In this document: positions 44,813 to 53,502 of the stretch, in pieces
How the letters are laid out: every line of letters begins with the position of its first letter
Position numbering within the stretch: the first letter of the stretch is position 1
Source: Microbaculum marinisediminis
GTDB taxonomy: Bacteria > Pseudomonadota > Alphaproteobacteria > Rhizobiales > Tepidamorphaceae
Length of the DNA stretch: 64,000 bases
Direction: 5' to 3'
Assembly: GCF_025397915.1 (NCBI RefSeq)
Contig: NZ_JALIDZ010000001.1
Span: 584,156 to 648,155, forward strand
Notes under the pieces: generated by a model
Database searches by the model: none
What the model was told of the DNA's origin: nothing
The model's input: only the letters and a program-made list of their open reading frames with translations
Position numbers and translations under genes: made by a program

Positions 44813-46666
44813 TCACGAGCCCTGCTTCACGCCGGCCGCCTTCTCGGCGTCCCACCACCACAGCGACGGCGACACGCCGTAGTCAGGCTGGATCTCGGGC
44901 AGGCCAAAGCGGTTCCAGCGCGCGGTGCGGATGACGGGGGTGTGGAACTCGGGCACCAGATAGTGGTTCCACAGCAGCACCCGGTCGAGCGCCTTCGAGG
45001 CGGCGACCAGCGTCTCGCGGTCCTTGGCGAAGATGATCTCGTCGACCAGCGCGTCGACTGCCGGGTTCTTGATGCCGATCACGTTGCGGCTGGCCGGCGC
45101 GTCGGCGGCGGCCGAGCCCCAGAAGTCGCGCTGCTCGTTGCCGGGCGACAGCGACTGGGCGAACATCGACGTGGTCATGTCGAAGTCGAAATTGTCCATG
45201 CGGTTGCGATACTGCGAGGTATCGACGGTGCGGATCGTGGCCTTGATGCCGAGCCGCTCGAGATTCTGGATGTAGGGCGAGAGCACGCGCTCGGAATCGG
45301 GCTGGTCGTTGAGGAACTCGACCGTGAACGGTTCCCCGGTCTCCACGTTGACCAGGGCGCCGTTTTTGACCTCCCAGCCGGCTTCCTTGAGCAGCCCGGC
45401 GGCCTCGCGCAGATTCTTGCGCACCTGGCGTGTATCGCCGCCGACCGGGTTCTCGTAGACCTTGGTGAAGACCTCGGGCGGCACCTGATCGCGCACCGTC
45501 TCGAGGATCTCCAGCTCCCTGCCCTCAGGCAGGCCCGTGGCGGCCAGCTCGGAGTTCTGGAAGAAGCTCGCGGTGCGCTGATACTGGTCGTAGAAGATGT
45601 TGGCGTTGAGCCATTCGAAGTCGAAGGCGTAGTTGAACGCCTGGCGCACCCGCGGGTCCTGGAACTTCGTCCGGCGCAGGTTGAACACGAAGGCCTGCAT
45701 CGGCTCGGCGTTCTTGGTCTCGAACTCCTCGAGCACGACGTCGCCGCGCTTCATCGCCGGGAAATCGTAGCCGGTGGCCCAGCGCTTGGCGCTGTTTTCG
45801 ACGCGGAAGTCGAACTGGTCGGCCTTGAACGCCTCCAGCGCGATCGTCATGTCGCGGAAATACTCGTAGCGCATCTCGTCGAAATTGTTCTGGCCGACAT
45901 TCACGGCCAGGTCGGCGCCCCAGTAGTCGGGCACGCGCGCGTAGCTGATCGACCGGCCCGGCTTCACCTCCTTGATGCGATAGGGGCCGGAGCCGAGCGG
46001 CGGCTCCAGCGTGGAGGCGGCGAAATCGCGCTTGTTGCCCTTGGCGTCGGTGCCTTCCCAGTAGTGCTTCGGCAGCACGTAGAGCTGGCCGGTGATCTGC
46101 GGCAGCTCGCGATTGCCGGTCTGGTCGAAGGTGAAGGTCACCTCGTTGTCGCCGGTCTTCTCGGCGGAGACGATGTTGCGATAATAGGCGTTGTAGAAGG
46201 GATGGGTCTTCTTCAGCGCATCGAGGCTCCAGATCACGTCCTCGACGGTGATCGGCTCGCCGTCGTGCCAGCGCGCCTCCGGCCGAAGCCTGAAGGTGAC
46301 GGAGGAATAGTCGGGCGGATAGGACATGGCCTCGGCGATCAGGCCGTACTCGCTGCTGGGCTCGTCCATCGAGTTCGTCATCAGCGAGTCGTATATCAGC
46401 GCCGACCCGGCCGCGGGCGTGCCCTTGATGTTGAAGGGGTTGAGCGTGTCGAAGGTGCCGGTCGCCGACTGACGAAAGGTTCCGCCCTTGGGCGCATCCG
46501 GGTTGACGTAGTCGAAATGGGCGAAATCGGCGGGATACTTGACGTCCCCGAACAGCGACGAGCCGTGCTTCCATTCGCCGTCCTGGGCCTGGACGCCCGC
46601 GGCGAAAGGCGTTGCAAACATGGCCAGCGCGGCCGCCATGGCGATCCGTCGGATCGGACTCGGCAT
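44813..46666 (-). CDS. yejA: Periplasmic peptide-binding protein YejA, Sec-exported copy
   Basis: A 617-residue SBP_bac_5 protein and the first gene of the yej operon. The N-terminus MPSPIRRIAMAAALAMFATP is a Sec signal, cleaved near GVQAQ. The mature part shows HGSSLFGDVKYPADFAHFDY, RPEARWHDGEPITVEDVIWS and LEPPLGSGPYRI. The ATG at 46666 is chosen because it begins the signal peptide; the frame is open much further upstream, but that part overlaps the intergenic region. Tandem yejA genes followed by yejBEF are known in Brucella and Sinorhizobium, where the system affects resistance to host antimicrobial peptides. Confidence 0.94.
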   Translation of the reverse strand: MPSPIRRIAMAAALAMFATPFAAGVQAQDGEWKHGSSLFGDVKYPADFAHFDYVNPDAPKGGTFRQSATGTFDTLNPFNIKGTPAAGSALIYDSLMTNSMDEPSSEYGLIAEAMSYPPDYSSVTFRLRPEARWHDGEPITVEDVIWSLDALKKTHPFYNAYYRNIVSAEKTGDNEVTFTFDQTGNRELPQITGQLYVLPKHYWEGTDAKGNKRDFAASTLEPPLGSGPYRIKEVKPGRSISYARVPDYWGADLAVNVGQNNFDEMRYEYFRDMTIALEAFKADQFDFRVENSAKRWATGYDFPAMKRGDVVLEEFETKNAEPMQAFVFNLRRTKFQDPRVRQAFNYAFDFEWLNANIFYDQYQRTASFFQNSELAATGLPEGRELEILETVRDQVPPEVFTKVYENPVGGDTRQVRKNLREAAGLLKEAGWEVKNGALVNVETGEPFTVEFLNDQPDSERVLSPYIQNLERLGIKATIRTVDTSQYRNRMDNFDFDMTTSMFAQSLSPGNEQRDFWGSAAADAPASRNVIGIKNPAVDALVDEIIFAKDRETLVAASKALDRVLLWNHYLVPEFHTPVIRTARWNRFGLPEIQPDYGVSPSLWWWDAEKAAGVKQGS

Positions 46667-46786
46667 CGCTCTCGTTCCCCTCTTGTCTTCGACGCTTGCC
46701 CCTAATCTAAACCGTTTCGGGTGCTTCGCACGTTTATGACGGAAATTTAATTCGGTTCGCAGCCGCGCCCGAGGAAATCGCCCGTA

Positions 46787-46838
46787 AACGAAAACGCCCG
46801 CCAACGAAAACGCCCGCCGGGGAGACCGCGGCGGGCGT
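46787..46838 (-). terminator. Terminator of the cytochrome c gene with duplicated half
   Basis: Read on the minus strand, the stem ACGCCCGCCG/CGGCGGGCGT (46829-46838 with 46810-46819) is perfect and is followed by TTTT (46810-46807). The 16-base unit containing the distal arm and the T-run occurs twice in tandem (46787-46802 and 46803-46818). This gives two alternative pairing partners for one upstream arm. Confidence 0.75.
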
Positions 46839-46883
46839 CGTCGTCGTCGATACTGGCGATCGGTCGGCCCGATCTGCCCCGCC

Positions 46884-47438
46884 TTACTGCGTGGGCAGCG
46901 GCTCCGGGCTGTCGGACAGCGACTGCAGGTAGACCAGCAGGTCCGCCCGTTCCGTCGGCTTCCTGACGCCGGCGAAGGCCATCTTGGTCCCCGGAACGAA
47001 GCCCTTCGGGTCGGCCAGGAAATGGTCGAGATTGGCGAAGGTCCAGGTCGCGCCGTCGGCGTTGCCATGCTCCTTCATCGCGTCCGAATACGCGAAGCCG
47101 TCGTGCCCGCCGATCGTGCGGCCGACGACGCCCCAGAGATTCGGACCGACCTTGTCGGCGCCACCGTTGTCGAAGGTGTGGCAGGCCACGCACTTCTTGG
47201 CAGCCTTTTCGCCGGCGGCGACGTCGGCGGCGGCAAGCAGGACCGGAAGCTCGACCACTTCCTCGGTCTGGGCCTCGGCCTCGCCGGCCTCGCCCCCCTC
47301 GACGACGGCGACCTCGTAGCCCGGTTTCTCGGGCTGATGAGGGGTGAACAGCTCTTCGGCGAGGATGCCGACGCCCAGGGTCACCAGCAGGGTGAACAGG
47401 ATCGCGCCAGCGAATTTGTTGAATTCGAAGCTGTCCAT
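46884..47438 (-). CDS. Membrane-anchored cytochrome c (CycM-like)
   Basis: A 184-residue class I c-type cytochrome. An N-terminal helix (about residues 8-27) anchors it in the inner membrane. An acidic linker (about 38-75, Glu/Ala-rich) follows. The haem motif is CVACH (83-87), and the Met ligand is in VPGTKMAFAG (about 151). It resembles the membrane-bound cytochrome c552/CycM of rhizobia, which carries electrons from the bc1 complex to cytochrome aa3 oxidase. The ATG at 47438 gives the anchor at the expected place. Divergent from kdsB. Confidence 0.92.
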   Translation of the reverse strand: MDSFEFNKFAGAILFTLLVTLGVGILAEELFTPHQPEKPGYEVAVVEGGEAGEAEAQTEEVVELPVLLAAADVAAGEKAAKKCVACHTFDNGGADKVGPNLWGVVGRTIGGHDGFAYSDAMKEHGNADGATWTFANLDHFLADPKGFVPGTKMAFAGVRKPTERADLLVYLQSLSDSPEPLPTQ

Positions 47439-47605
47439 TCGCTCCGCACTCCAGGATCTAAGGTCTTGCGCAAGAACCGCACGACCGGCCGCAGCCGGAC
47501 CGCGTGTCCGGAAAGTCGGGCAGAGAAATAGCCGCAATTGCCCCGGGAAGGCAACATGTATAAAGGACGCAGCCCAAGAATCCCGATGTTTTTGCGGAGG
47601 TGCCG

Positions 47606-48334
47606 ATGGCGGCGCTCGTGCTGATTCCGGCCCGAATGGCCTCGACCCGGCTGCCAGGCAAACCGCTGGCCGATATCGCAGGCAAACCGATGATCGTCCG
47701 CGTCTACGAACGCGCCGTCGCCGCCGGCGTCGGTCCGGTCGCGGTCGCGACCGACACCGAGGCGGTCGCGCAGGCGATTCGCGCCGCCGGCGGCGAGGCC
47801 GTGCTGACGAGGGCCGATCATCCCTCCGGTTCGGACCGGATCAACGAGGCCCTGCAGACCAGGGACCCGGACGGCGCCTTCGACACGGTCATCAACCTGC
47901 AGGGCGATCTTCCCGATCTCGATCCGGAGGTCGTCCGCGCCGCCGCCGATCTGATCGGCGACAAACAGGTCGATATCGCCACCTTCGCCGCCGAGATCGT
48001 CGATGTCGACGAGCGCGAGGATCCGAACGTGGTCAAGGCGATCGGCACGCAGATCGCGCCGAAACGACTGCGGGCGCTCTACTTCACCCGCGCCACCGCG
48101 CCCTGGGGCGAGGGGCCGCTGTATCATCACATCGGCATCTATGCCTGGCGGCGCGCCGCGCTGACCCGCTTCGTCGCCCTGCCGCCCTCCCCGCTGGAAA
48201 AGCGCGAGCGCCTCGAGCAGCTGCGCGCGCTGGAAGCCGGGATGCGGATCGATATCGGGCTCGTTGACACGGTTCCGGTCGGCGTCGATACTCCGGCCGA
48301 TCTTGAGCAGGCCCGTCGCCGTTTCGGCGGATGA
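47606..48334 (+). CDS. kdsB: 3-deoxy-manno-octulosonate cytidylyltransferase
   Basis: A 242-residue enzyme that activates Kdo as CMP-Kdo for lipopolysaccharide inner core synthesis. The nucleotide-binding N-terminus reads [27 protein letters not shown]; later [14 protein letters not shown] and [14 protein letters not shown] are typical. GGAGG is five bases before the ATG at 47606; a GTG at 47600 overlaps that site and is not used. Confidence 0.96.
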   Translation: MAALVLIPARMASTRLPGKPLADIAGKPMIVRVYERAVAAGVGPVAVATDTEAVAQAIRAAGGEAVLTRADHPSGSDRINEALQTRDPDGAFDTVINLQGDLPDLDPEVVRAAADLIGDKQVDIATFAAEIVDVDEREDPNVVKAIGTQIAPKRLRALYFTRATAPWGEGPLYHHIGIYAWRRAALTRFVALPPSPLEKRERLEQLRALEAGMRIDIGLVDTVPVGVDTPADLEQARRRFGG

Positions 48335-48341
48335 TCGCCGC

Positions 48342-48377
48342 TTTTTCCCAATCCGAACCTTTTTTCCCAATCCGAAC
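48342..48377. repeat. Tandem 17-base repeat before pheA
   Basis: TTTTTCCCAATCCGAAC occurs at 48342-48358 and again at 48361-48377, a 19-base period, in the 56-base gap between kdsB and pheA. It ends 13 bases before the pheA start. Confidence 0.8.
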
Positions 48378-48390
48378 AGGGATTTGAGAG

Positions 48391-49266
48391 ATGATGACGA
48401 CACGGCCGCGCCGGATCGTGTTCCAGGGTGAACCCGGCGCCAATTCGCACATGGCCTGCCGCGACGTCTATCCCGACTTCGAAGCGGTCGCCTGCGCAAC
48501 CTTCGAGGACGCCTTCCAGTCGGTTTCCGAGGGCAATGCCGCGCTCGGCATGATTCCGATCGAGAATTCGGTCGCCGGCCGCGTCGCCGACATCCATCAT
48601 CTGATGCCGACCTCGGATCTCAACATCATCGGCGAGTACTTCCTGCCGCTGCACCACTATCTGCTCGCGCCGCCCGGCGCGACGCTCGACACGATCAAGA
48701 CCGTGCACAGCCACGTCATGGCGCTCGGCCAGTGCCGCAAGGCGATCCGCGAGTTCGGCCTGAAGGCGGAAGTCCATGCCGATACCGCCGGGGCGGCGCG
48801 CATGGTGGCGGAAGCCGGCGATCCCACCAGGGCCGCCATCGCCTCCCGTCTGGCCGCCGAGATCTACGGCCTCGAGGTTCTGGCCAACGACGTCGAGGAC
48901 GAGGATCACAACACCACCCGCTTCGTGGTCCTGTCTAAGGACCCGGACTGGGCGGCAAACGGCATCGGGCCGATCGTCACCAGCTTCCTCTTCCGCGTGC
49001 GCAACGTGCCGGCCGCGCTCTACAAGGCGATGGGCGGGTTCGCCACGAACGGCGTCAACATGACGAAGCTCGAATCCTACCAGCTCGAGGGCGAGTTCTT
49101 CGCGACCCAGTTCTTCGCCGACATCGAAGGCCACCCGGACGATCAGAGCGTCAAGTTCGCCTTCGAGGAACTGGACTTCTTCACGCGCGAGTTCCGCATC
49201 CTCGGCGTCTACCGGGCCAGCCCCTTCCGCGCGCGTATCAAGGAACCGAAGCCGGCAGGGAAGTAG
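48391..49266 (+). CDS. pheA: Prephenate dehydratase
   Basis: A 291-residue enzyme that converts prephenate to phenylpyruvate for phenylalanine synthesis; there is no fused chorismate mutase. The catalytic domain (about residues 8-190) opens VFQGEPGANSHMA and contains the essential DHNTTRFVVLS. The C-terminal ACT domain (about 205-280), with PAALYKAMGGFATNGVNMTKLES, is the site of phenylalanine feedback; the usual ESRP reads ESYQ here, as in relatives. Two adjacent ATGs (48391, 48394) are possible starts. Confidence 0.95.
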   Translation: MMTTRPRRIVFQGEPGANSHMACRDVYPDFEAVACATFEDAFQSVSEGNAALGMIPIENSVAGRVADIHHLMPTSDLNIIGEYFLPLHHYLLAPPGATLDTIKTVHSHVMALGQCRKAIREFGLKAEVHADTAGAARMVAEAGDPTRAAIASRLAAEIYGLEVLANDVEDEDHNTTRFVVLSKDPDWAANGIGPIVTSFLFRVRNVPAALYKAMGGFATNGVNMTKLESYQLEGEFFATQFFADIEGHPDDQSVKFAFEELDFFTREFRILGVYRASPFRARIKEPKPAGK

Positions 49267-49324
49267 CGGCGCGTCCCTGCGTCCCCGGTCGTCTCCGGTC
49301 CACCCCCGGTCCGCCCCCAACTCG

Positions 49325-49408
49325 CCGCTCATCCCCGCGAAAGCGGGGATCGGGTGCGTGAGGCCCTGCCCCGATGCGGGGGATTCCCGCTTGCGCGGGA
49401 ATGAGCGG
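49325..49408. repeat. Intergenic palindromic element between pheA and nudC
   Basis: Two 26-base arms (49325-49350 and 49383-49408) are near-perfect inverse copies, and each forms its own four-base-loop hairpin (CCCCGC/GCGGGG type and CCCGC/GCGGG type). The 84-base unit is a dispersed-repeat type common between convergent alphaproteobacterial genes. Confidence 0.65.
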
Positions 49409-49437
49409 ACAAGGGGCACCCGCCCTGACGGGAGCAA

Positions 49438-49471
49438 AGGCGGCCGCCCCTGAAAGGAAAAAAGGCCGCCT
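49438..49471 (-). terminator. Probable terminator downstream of nudC
   Basis: AGGCGGCC (49438-49445) is the exact inverse of 49464-49471. On the minus strand the stem is followed by a short T-run. It lies 17 bases after the nudC stop and may also stop pheA transcription. Confidence 0.5.
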
Positions 49472-49487
49472 GAGGTGAGGCCGATCC

Positions 49488-50435
49488 CTAGAGGATCGCC
49501 TCGCCGTCGATGAAGCTGCGCAGGAGCTGGTGCGCGATCGCCATGCGCGGCGGCGCGGCGACGCCTTCGGGATGCTCGCCGGCGAGGATCAGGCGCGCCT
49601 CCTGGCGGGAGAACCACCGGCCGGCTTCCAGCTCGGTGGGATCGAGCACGAGATCGCGGCCGCCGGCCGCAGCGAAGCAGCCGATCATCAGGGACGAGGG
49701 AAACGGCCAGGGCTGGCTGGAATGATAGGCCACGTCCAGCACCGGGATCCCGGCCTCCTCGGCAACCTCCCGCCTCACCGCCTCCTCGATGGTCTCGCCC
49801 GGCTCGACGAAGCCGGCCAGCGCGGAGAACATGTCGGGCAGGAAGCGCGGACTGCGCGCCAGCAGGCAATCGTCGCCGGAGATCACCAGCATGATGACGA
49901 CCGGATCGGTGCGCGGGAAGTGCTGGGCCCCGCAGCCGGCGCAATCGCGCCGATAGCCGCCGTCGCGCATCCGCGTCGGCGCCCCGCAGCGGGCGCAGAA
50001 GCCGTTGCGGGCATGCCAGTCGAGCATGCTTTTCGCCTGGGCGATGGGGCCCAGCATTGCCGGCGCCACGATGCCCTGCACCGCGATCGAGCGTACGTCG
50101 ATCGCCTTCAGGTTGCCGTCGCCGAACGGCGTCTCGCCCGCCTGCTCCTCGGCCGGCACCTCGGCAACCGGGACGGCGAACATCGCGCGGTCGCCCTCGA
50201 GCCCCAGGAACACCGCGCGGGACCGGTCGGCGTCGAGCGCTGCGGCCGCGGCCGCATCGAAGACCGGGTCCGGTTCGGCGCCGTCGGCAACGGCAAAGAG
50301 CGGCTTGTCGCCGGCAAACAGCAGATAGCGCGCGCCGGCCCGCGCGGCATCCAGCCAGGCGTCGTCGCCGCGCCTGTCTGCGGCGCGGTCGAGCAGGCTC
50401 CCGCTGTAGCCGGTGCGCAGGCTGCGTTCGAGCAT
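49488..50435 (-). CDS. nudC: NADH/NAD+ diphosphatase NudC-type Nudix hydrolase
   Basis: A 315-residue Nudix enzyme that splits NADH to NMNH and AMP and can remove NAD caps from RNA. A zinc ribbon is present: CARCGAPTRMRDGGYRRDC followed by AGC. The Nudix box is GFVEPGETIEEAVRREVAEE with the final xG (about 209-231). Downstream SQPWPFPSSLMIGCFA is the NudC-specific SQPWPFPxS motif. Confidence 0.95.
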   Translation of the reverse strand: MLERSLRTGYSGSLLDRAADRRGDDAWLDAARAGARYLLFAGDKPLFAVADGAEPDPVFDAAAAAALDADRSRAVFLGLEGDRAMFAVPVAEVPAEEQAGETPFGDGNLKAIDVRSIAVQGIVAPAMLGPIAQAKSMLDWHARNGFCARCGAPTRMRDGGYRRDCAGCGAQHFPRTDPVVIMLVISGDDCLLARSPRFLPDMFSALAGFVEPGETIEEAVRREVAEEAGIPVLDVAYHSSQPWPFPSSLMIGCFAAAGGRDLVLDPTELEAGRWFSRQEARLILAGEHPEGVAAPPRMAIAHQLLRSFIDGEAIL

Positions 50436-50547
50436 GGAGAATTCCTTTCAGCCTGGCCCTTTCAAACGGGCCCTGTCAGCCCGGCCCTGTCAGGCTGGCG
50501 CGAACGGTCGCACGCGCGCCCCGGGGCGGGCAAGTCGCGTCGCGCCC

Positions 50548-50964
50548 TCACCGGCCCTGAAACGCGTCGGAGAGCTTTTCGATCAGGTCGACCCGGGCGT
50601 CCTTGTCGTAGGCCTTGCGCGGCACAGCGCCCCAGACCGGGCCGGGCCAGGCCTCGTCATCGCGAAACCGGGCGATGACATGGACGTGCAGTTGCGCGAC
50701 CTGGTTGCCGAGCGCGGCGACATTGAGCTTCTCGGCGCCGGTCACGGACCGCAGCGCCGCGCTGGCCATCGCGATCTCGTCCATCAGCCGATGGCGGGTT
50801 TCCGGCTCCAGATCGACGATCTCGATGGCGTCCGGCGTCCGCGGCACCAGGACGAGCCACGGGAAGTTGGCGTCGTTCATCAGCCGCACCTCGCACAGGT
50901 CCAGCATGGCGACGGGAATCGTGTCGGCGGCGAGGCTCGAATGAAGGCTGAAGGTGACGCTCAT
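50548..50964 (-). CDS. HIT-family protein
   Basis: A 138-residue histidine-triad protein, a nucleotide hydrolase or transferase fold. The triad region reads QLHVHVIARFRDD (about residues 90-102), giving H-x-H; the third His position of the canonical HxHxHxx is taken by Ile/Ala, and Gln precedes the motif. The N-terminal part contains CEVRLMNDANFPWLVLVPR. Similar proteins in Hyphomicrobiales are annotated only as HIT domain proteins; the substrate is unknown. Confidence 0.88.
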   Translation of the reverse strand: MSVTFSLHSSLAADTIPVAMLDLCEVRLMNDANFPWLVLVPRTPDAIEIVDLEPETRHRLMDEIAMASAALRSVTGAEKLNVAALGNQVAQLHVHVIARFRDDEAWPGPVWGAVPRKAYDKDARVDLIEKLSDAFQGR

Positions 50965-51092
50965 CGGAATTCGGTCTCCGGATTTCGGGTGATTCCCCTG
51001 GAACCGCGTCCGGGATCATCGGTGGTGAGGCCGGTACCGGCAAGGATTTTCGGTGGAAAGCGGCGCAATCCGCACGGATCGGGCCAACGGGG

Positions 51093-51121
51093 TTGCGTCG
51101 GCGCGCGCCAAGTCTGATATA
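51093..51121 (+). promoter_or_regulatory. Promoter of the SRP RNA gene
   Basis: TTGCGT (51093-51098) and GATATA (51116-51121) are 17 bases apart and end about 9 bases before the RNA begins. Confidence 0.65.
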
Positions 51122-51129
51122 GTCGTGTC

Positions 51130-51228
51130 AGGGAGGTTGGCGGCGGACGAGCCGCTCGCCAACCGGGTCAGGTCCGGAAGGAAGCAGCCCTAACGAGTAC
51201 TGGTTCGGGTTGTCGTCCAGCCTCCCAC
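51130..51228 (+). ncRNA. ffs: Signal recognition particle RNA (4.5S type)
   Basis: A short bacterial SRP RNA of about 98 bases. The invariant core GGTCAGGTCCGGAAGGAAGC (51166-51185) followed by AGCCCTAACGA forms the conserved symmetric and asymmetric loops that bind Ffh. The ends pair (GGGAGG at 51131-51136 with CCTCCC at 51221-51226), closing the hairpin. It sits just before dnaX, a frequent location in alphaproteobacteria. Exact ends are estimated from the pairing. Confidence 0.95.
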
Positions 51229-51299
51229 TTTAATCCTAAGCAAAACCGGCATCGCATGCCGGCGCCGCAGGCCCTTTTCGGCGCGAGCAGGGACGCTTC

Positions 51300-53141
51300 A
51301 TGGATCAGCGAACACCGGACGATTCGACGGTCGCGCCCGCCGGATATCGTGTGCTCGCGCGCAAGTACCGGCCCTCCAGCTTCGACGACCTGATCGGCCA
51401 GGAGCCGATGGTGCGCACCCTGCGCAACGCCTTCGAGACCGGGCGGATCGCGCAGGCCTACATGCTCACCGGCGTGCGCGGGGTCGGCAAGACGACGACG
51501 GCGCGCATCCTGGCGCGCGCGCTCAACTACGAGCCGAAGGACGGCGGAGGCGCCGGCGACGCGAAGCCCGGGCCGACGCTCGACATGCCTGAGGAGGGCC
51601 GGCACTGCCGCGCGATCCTCGAATCGCGCCATGTCGACGTGATCGAGATGGACGCCGCCTCCCATACCGGCATCGACGACATCCGCGAGATCATCGAGGC
51701 GGTGCGCTACCGCCCGGCGGAAGCCCGCTACAAGATCTACATCATCGACGAGGTGCACATGCTCTCGAAGGCCGCCTTCAACGGTCTTCTGAAGACGCTC
51801 GAAGAGCCGCCGGAGCATGTGAAGTTCATCTTCGCGACGACGGAAATCCGGAAGGTTCCGATCACCGTTCTGTCGCGCTGCCAGCGCTTCGACCTGCGCC
51901 GCGTCGACGCCGACCAGCTGGTCAAGCACCTGGAGGGCATCGCCCGGGCCGAGGCCGTCGACGTGGACGACGAGGCCCTGCGCATGATCGCGCGGGCCAG
52001 CGAGGGCTCGGTGCGCGATTCGCTGTCCCTGCTAGACCAGGCCATCGCCCATGGCGGCGGCCAGGTGAAGGCGGAGGAAGTGCGCGGCATGCTCGGCGTC
52101 GCCGACCGCGCCCGCGTCGTCGACCTGTTCGACAAGGTGATGTCCGGCGACATCGCCGCGGCGCTGAACGAGCTCGACAGCCAGTACGCGGAGGGCGCGG
52201 CGCCGGAGATGGTGCTGACCGACCTCGCCGGCTTCGTGCACCTTGTCACCCGCATGCGCATCGTGCCGGCTTCCGCCGAGGACGCGTCGCTGTCCGAGGC
52301 CGAGCGCGAGCGCGGCAAGGAATTCGCGGCGCAGATCCCGGTCTCCGAGCTGAGCCGCGCCTGGCAGATCCTGCTGAAGGGCATCGGCGAGGTGGAGAGT
52401 TCGCCGCGCCCGCTGGCGGCCGCCGAGATGGTGCTGGTGCGGCTCGCCTACGCCTCGACCCTGCCGAGCCCGGAGGACGTCATCCGCCGGCTCGACGAGG
52501 GCGCGCCGGTGGGCAATACGCCGGCGGCTGGTTCGGGCGGCCCGGGCAATCCGGGCGGCGGCGGCGGGGCGAGCGCGGCGGCGCCCGGGCGGTCGGCCTT
52601 CAAGCCGACCCTTCCCACCTTCGTGCCGACCAAGGCGACGGCGGGGCCGACTGCCTTGCGCGTCGTGCCGAGCCCGCAGCCGCAGGCGCCGGCCGTCGAC
52701 CTGCCGCTCCCGCGCACCTTCGAAGCCGTGGTGGCGCTGGCCGAGGAGAAGCGCGACGCCAGGCTGCGCTCGGCGCTGGAGCTGTTCGTGCGCATCGTCC
52801 GGTTCGAGCCGGGACGCATCGAAATGTCGCTCGCCGACAACGCGCCTGGCGATCTCGTCCACGATCTGCAGCAAAAACTGTCGGAATGGACCGGAAAGCG
52901 CTGGGTCGTCGCGGTTTCGCGCGAACAGGGCGCGCCGACCGTCCGCGAGCAGCGCGAGCAGACCCGCACGGCGCTGATCGATTCAATGCGCCGCGATCCG
53001 ACCGTGTCGGCGGTGCTGAGCGCGTTTCCGGGCGCCGAGATCGTCGATGTCCGCGCCGAACCGGCCGACGACCCTGCCTCCGACATGCCGGATACCGGTA
53101 CGGTCGAGACACTGGATTCGCCCGACGACGAAGACGATTGA
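51300..53141 (+). CDS. dnaX: DNA polymerase III subunits gamma/tau
   Basis: The 613-residue clamp-loader ATPase of the replisome. The Walker A is TGVRGVGKTTTARI (about residues 57-70), the DExx box is IYIIDEVHMLS (about 143), and sensor regions follow. Domain III ends near residue 390; a Gly/Pro/Ala-rich linker (about 400-460) leads to a C-terminal domain that binds DnaB and polymerase alpha in tau. The usual four-Cys zinc module after Walker A is reduced to one Cys (GRHCRAI). I see no A-rich slippery site for gamma frameshifting. The ATG at 51300 is 72 bases after the SRP RNA. Confidence 0.96.
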   Translation: MDQRTPDDSTVAPAGYRVLARKYRPSSFDDLIGQEPMVRTLRNAFETGRIAQAYMLTGVRGVGKTTTARILARALNYEPKDGGGAGDAKPGPTLDMPEEGRHCRAILESRHVDVIEMDAASHTGIDDIREIIEAVRYRPAEARYKIYIIDEVHMLSKAAFNGLLKTLEEPPEHVKFIFATTEIRKVPITVLSRCQRFDLRRVDADQLVKHLEGIARAEAVDVDDEALRMIARASEGSVRDSLSLLDQAIAHGGGQVKAEEVRGMLGVADRARVVDLFDKVMSGDIAAALNELDSQYAEGAAPEMVLTDLAGFVHLVTRMRIVPASAEDASLSEAERERGKEFAAQIPVSELSRAWQILLKGIGEVESSPRPLAAAEMVLVRLAYASTLPSPEDVIRRLDEGAPVGNTPAAGSGGPGNPGGGGGASAAAPGRSAFKPTLPTFVPTKATAGPTALRVVPSPQPQAPAVDLPLPRTFEAVVALAEEKRDARLRSALELFVRIVRFEPGRIEMSLADNAPGDLVHDLQQKLSEWTGKRWVVAVSREQGAPTVREQREQTRTALIDSMRRDPTVSAVLSAFPGAEIVDVRAEPADDPASDMPDTGTVETLDSPDDEDD

Positions 53142-53156
53142 TCCGAAAGGACCGCA

Positions 53157-53483
53157 ATGATGGACTTCATGAAGATGATGAAACAGGCCAAGGAGCTGCA
53201 GGCCCGCATGGGCGAGCTTCAGGCCGAGCTCGAGGCGCTGGAGGTCGAGGGCACCGCAGGCGGCGGCCTCGTCACCGTCACGCTGTCGGCCAAGGGCGGC
53301 ATGCGCGGCCTGAAGGTCGATCCGAGCCTGATCAAGCCGGAAGAAGCCGAGATTCTGGAAGACCTTATCATCGCCGCCCATGCCGACGCGCGGCGCAAGG
53401 CCGAAGCGGCCATGGCCGAGAAGATGCAGGACGTCACCGGCGGCCTGCAGTTGCCGCCCGGCATGAACCTGCCCGGCATGTGA
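53157..53483 (+). CDS. YbaB/EbfC nucleoid-associated protein
   Basis: A 108-residue small DNA-binding protein of the YbaB/EbfC family, which forms dimers with pincer-like helices. [20 protein letters not shown] at the N-terminus is the helical arm; [25 protein letters not shown] forms the central sheet. GAAAGG lies eight bases before the ATG, and dnaX ends 15 bases upstream. In many bacteria recR would follow; here it does not. Confidence 0.94.
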   Translation: MMDFMKMMKQAKELQARMGELQAELEALEVEGTAGGGLVTVTLSAKGGMRGLKVDPSLIKPEEAEILEDLIIAAHADARRKAEAAMAEKMQDVTGGLQLPPGMNLPGM

Positions 53484-53502
53484 GCCGGCGGCCGCGTCGG
53501 CG

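Noticed and set aside
48342..48377. Possible small CRISPR array
   Set aside because: There are only two exact copies with a two-base spacer; it is a tandem duplication. No cas genes are present in the window.
52860..52890. CAAAAACTG in dnaX as a possible frameshift site
   Set aside because: It lacks the slippery heptamer and a following hairpin, and it lies near the C-terminus where a shift would not yield gamma.
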